DNA from: Planctomycetota bacterium
GTDB taxonomy: Bacteria; Planctomycetota; UBA1135; UBA2386
Assembly (NCBI GenBank): GCA_016794425.1
Contig: JAEUHR010000020.1
Span: 1-64,000, forward strand
Length of the DNA stretch: 64,000 nt
Direction: 5' to 3'
Positions 61,801 through 64,000 of this stretch are shown one piece after another (position 1 is the first letter of the stretch; each line of letters starts with the position of its first letter). The notes beneath the pieces are model-generated. The model was not told where the DNA came from, ran no database searches, and was given only the letters and a program-made list of their open reading frames with translations. Position numbers and translations under genes: made by a program.

Positions 61801-62565
61801 TCACTGCTTGGGCACGCGGATCTTCTGACCGACGCGCAGCTTCGCCGGATCGACGTCCGGGTTCAGCTCACGCAGTTCCTTGACGCGCTTGCGATCGCCG
61901 AGCTGGCGGCGCGCGATGCCCTCGAGCGTGTCGCCGCGCGCGATCGTGTACGCGACGACGGGGCTGGCGGGCGCGGCCGGTGCGACAGCCGGCACCGGCG
62001 ACGGCGACGGCGACGCGGCGCCCTTGGTCGGCAGCACCAGCGCCTGGCCGATCTGCAGGCGCTCGGGCCGCACACCGGGGTTCAGCCGCGCGATCTCGCT
62101 GCGCAGTGCGGCGTCGCCGAGCACGGTGCGCGCGATGCTGTCGAAGCTGTCACCGGCCTTGACCTTGTAGCTCGTGGCCGCGGCCACGGGCGGCGTCTCG
62201 GGCGCCGGCGTCGCCTGCGGCTGCGGCCCGGCCGGCGGGTTCTTCGGCTCGTTGCCGCCACCGACGTTCAGCGTGCCCGGCGCACCCGTGGCACCGGCGT
62301 CGGCACTTGCCGGCCGGGCCTCGCCCGAACGCGGCGTGGTGACGGCCGGACGCGGCGCTGCCTGCAGCAGGTCGGCGAGGTTCGGCGTCGCGCTGCCGGT
62401 GGCCGGCGTAGCGCGGTCGACCGGCGGCACACTCGCGTTCAGTCCGGTCGTCGTCGGCTGGCGGCGCGACGGCGGTGCGTCCCCGCCGCCCCAGATGGTG
62501 ACGCCGAGGATCAGGAAGATCACGAGACACAGAACGTACAGGCCGTACTTCTCGAGTTGGCCCAT
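61801..62565 (-). CDS. Membrane-anchored double-LysM protein
   Basis: 254 residues from ATG 62565, behind GGGAGG. One membrane helix (about 8-28, YVLCLVIFLILGVTIW) anchors it; the next 115 residues are Pro/Ala/Thr-rich linker. Two LysM domains follow: one about 145-195 (YKVKAGDSFDSIARTVLG) and one about 208-254 (YTIARGDTLEGIARRQLG), ending with RVGQKIRVPKQ. It should bind glycan strands in the periplasm. Placed between ftsW and murG in the cell-wall cluster, where no such gene is usual. No catalytic domain; a septal or wall-scaffold role is inferred. Confidence 0.85.
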   Translation of the reverse strand: MGQLEKYGLYVLCLVIFLILGVTIWGGGDAPPSRRQPTTTGLNASVPPVDRATPATGSATPNLADLLQAAPRPAVTTPRSGEARPASADAGATGAPGTLNVGGGNEPKNPPAGPQPQATPAPETPPVAAATSYKVKAGDSFDSIARTVLGDAALRSEIARLNPGVRPERLQIGQALVLPTKGAASPSPSPVPAVAPAAPASPVVAYTIARGDTLEGIARRQLGDRKRVKELRELNPDVDPAKLRVGQKIRVPKQ

Positions 62566-62584
62566 CACACACCCTCCCAGGATT

Positions 62585-63751
62585 TCAACGAAGACCAGCG
62601 GAACGGAAACCAGGACCCGCCTCACCCACTGAGCTGAACGCGCCCGATTGGTCCGTGCGCGCCGCGTTGCCGATCAGGCCAACCGCGGCGAGACAGAACA
62701 TCAGGCTCGTGCCGCCCGTGCTGACGAACGGAAGGTCGATGCCCTTGGCCGGAGCCCACCCGCTGACCACGAGCAGGTTCGCAGCCGCTTGCATGCAGAC
62801 CATCAGAGAGTAACCACAGACGACGTAGCGGAGGAACGGATCTTTGACTTTGCAGACGAGGCGGTAGCAGACGTAGCCGAACGTCGTGAACGCGCCGAGC
62901 ACGAACAGCGAGCCGACGAAGCCGAGTTCCTCGGCGACGATCGCGAACACGAAGTCGTTGTGCGCCTCGGGCACGTAGTTCATCTTCATCCAGCCCTGCC
63001 CGAGGCCGCGGCCGAACAGGCCGCCGGCACCGACCGCGATCAGGCCGAGGCCGACCTGCGAGTCCGGCCGCGTCGCCAGGAAGTCGGTCAGCCGGCCGCG
63101 CACGTATTCGTGCCGCGTCGCCGCCAGCGCGAACAGGCCGAGGCCGAGCACCGCGAACGGCACGAAGTGCAGGAAGCGCACGCCGGCGACCAGCGCGATG
63201 CAGCTGGCGAGGCCCAGCACCAGCAGCGCGTTGCCGTGGTCGGGCTGCAGCAACAGCGCACCGACCAGCAGGCCGGCGCAGCCCATCGCCGGCAGGAAGC
63301 CAGCGCGGAAGCTGCGCACGCCCTGGCCGGCGCGGGCCAGCAACCAGGACACCGCCAGCACCAGGAAGAAGCGCGCCGGCTCGACCGGCTGGAACTGCAT
63401 CGAACCGATGCGGATCCAGCGGTGCGCGCCCTTGACCTCGATGCCCAGCAGCGGCACGGCGATACAGCACGCGGTGGCCACCAGGAACAAGGGCAGCGCG
63501 CAGCGTCGCACCAGGTGCATCGGCGTCAACGCCGCCATCAGGAACGCGACCAGGCCGGCCAGCAGCTTCGCGCCCTGCTGTTTCATCACGTCGAACGGCC
63601 CGACCTCGATGCGCGCACCGCGCACCGACACCGCCATCACGAGCCCGAGGCAGCACAGCGCGACGGTGACCAGCATCAGCCAGTCGAGTTCGCGCAGGTG
63701 CGGCGCCGCGGTGCGCACTCGCTCGACCCGGGCCTCGGCAACGCGAGCCAT
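62585..63751 (-). CDS. ftsW: SEDS peptidoglycan polymerase FtsW/RodA family
   Basis: 388 residues with about ten membrane helices from ATG 63751, sharing bases with the mraY stop (TGATG). FQPVEPARFFLVLAVSWLLA, the large loop with PEAHNDFVFAIVAEELGF and IDLPFVSTGGTSL are SEDS signatures; the Asp needed for polymerisation is in the region after TRPDSQ or in EAHNDF. Position after mraY supports FtsW rather than RodA. murD is not between them. The partner class B PBP is not in the window. Confidence 0.92.
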   Translation of the reverse strand: MARVAEARVERVRTAAPHLRELDWLMLVTVALCCLGLVMAVSVRGARIEVGPFDVMKQQGAKLLAGLVAFLMAALTPMHLVRRCALPLFLVATACCIAVPLLGIEVKGAHRWIRIGSMQFQPVEPARFFLVLAVSWLLARAGQGVRSFRAGFLPAMGCAGLLVGALLLQPDHGNALLVLGLASCIALVAGVRFLHFVPFAVLGLGLFALAATRHEYVRGRLTDFLATRPDSQVGLGLIAVGAGGLFGRGLGQGWMKMNYVPEAHNDFVFAIVAEELGFVGSLFVLGAFTTFGYVCYRLVCKVKDPFLRYVVCGYSLMVCMQAAANLLVVSGWAPAKGIDLPFVSTGGTSLMFCLAAVGLIGNAARTDQSGAFSSVGEAGPGFRSAGLR

Positions 63752-64000
63752 CAGCGCACCTTGAACAGCGCGAGGCTGCACAACGCCAGCAGCGCCGACA
63801 CGACCCACGTGCGCACGACGACGCGGGTCTCGGGCATGCCGCCGAACTGGAAGTGGTGGTGCAGCGGCGCACAGCGGAAGATCCGCTTGCCGCGCAGCCG
63901 GAACGACGCCACCTGCAGGATCACCGACAGCGCTTCGGCGACGAACACGCCGCCGACGACCAGCAGCACCAGCTCGGTGCGACTGACCAGCGCCGCGTAG
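63751..64000 (-). CDS. mraY: Phospho-MurNAc-pentapeptide transferase, C-terminal part only
   Basis: The last 82 residues of MraY, the membrane enzyme making lipid I; the rest lies beyond the window edge. Seen are the [22 protein letters not shown] segment (core APLHHHFQ), whose histidines are diagnostic, then [11 protein letters not shown] and a final membrane helix. Its stop overlaps the ftsW start. Confidence 0.95.
   Translation of the reverse strand, partial: YAALVSRTELVLLVVGGVFVAEALSVILQVASFRLRGKRIFRCAPLHHHFQFGGMPETRVVVRTWVVSALLALCSLALFKVR

Overview
The window is a 64 kb piece of a very GC-rich (about 70 percent by eye) bacterial chromosome made almost wholly of housekeeping genes. I infer a planctomycete-like organism, probably one of the high-GC marine lineages. 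The reasons are the secreted proteins with a recurring C-terminal module, the DNRLRE and ELWxSDGT-type secreted proteins, a divergent EF-G paralogue, and a reduced dcw cluster with no ftsQ/ftsA/ftsZ after murB. No marker here proves the phylum, so this remains an inference. There is no CRISPR array, prophage or insertion sequence.

Layout, left to right. 1-4.4 kb: the 5' part of dnaX, a TraB/GumN-like secreted protein and an ABC-F ATPase. 4.5-4.8 kb: tRNA-Ser(GGA) and SRP RNA in tandem behind one good promoter. 4.8-13.2 kb: a giant secreted HExxH protein with a C-terminal alpha/alpha-toroid region, alanine racemase, a prolyl oligopeptidase, a radical SAM/SPASM protein and tRNA-Ser(CGA). 13.4-20.6 kb: tadA, an N-acetylornithine-type carbamoyltransferase, an extended SDR divergent from a serine-palmitoyltransferase-like enzyme, and dnaE. 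20.7-29.6 kb: the accessory-like part, with secreted or envelope proteins: an ELWxSDGT repeat protein, an HtrA-like protein without its catalytic triad, a di-haem oxidoreductase plus imelysin pair, a PhoX/DUF839-like protein and a DNRLRE protein.

29.6-43.8 kb (minus strand): one long S10-spc-alpha ribosomal operon from rpsJ to rplQ, with secY, adk, infA and rpoA. rplC and rpmD are missing from their usual places. 44.0-51.5 kb (minus): EF-G paralogue, pilT-like ATPase, obg, rpmA, rplU, and an RNase E/G gene with a long, hairpin-rich leader. 51.6-56.7 kb (minus): type IV pilus assembly genes pilM, pilN, pilO (carrying a PilP-like tail) and pilQ. 57.0-58.2 kb (minus): ptsH, ptsN and hpf. 58.4-64 kb (minus): cell-wall genes mraY, ftsW, a double-LysM protein, murG, murC and murB; murD is not between mraY and ftsW.

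Genes are tightly packed, with many ATGA, GTGA and TGATG overlaps. This fixed several GTG/TTG starts (rpmJ, rplV, rplW, murC, murB, pilT, ptsH). Several sigma70-type promoters could be read: TTGACG-N17-TACCCT before rpsJ, TTGAAA-N16-TATCGT before rplU, TTGAGC-N17-TATGCT before rne, TTGAGG-N17-TATCGT before the carbamoyltransferase, TTGTCA-N17-TACCAT before the SPT-like gene and TTGCAC-N17-TACAAC before tRNA-Ser.

The best candidates for something undescribed are the disulfide-like C-terminal module shared by three unrelated secreted proteins, the architecture of the rne leader, the HtrA pseudoprotease, and the EF-G paralogue without the domain IV tip.
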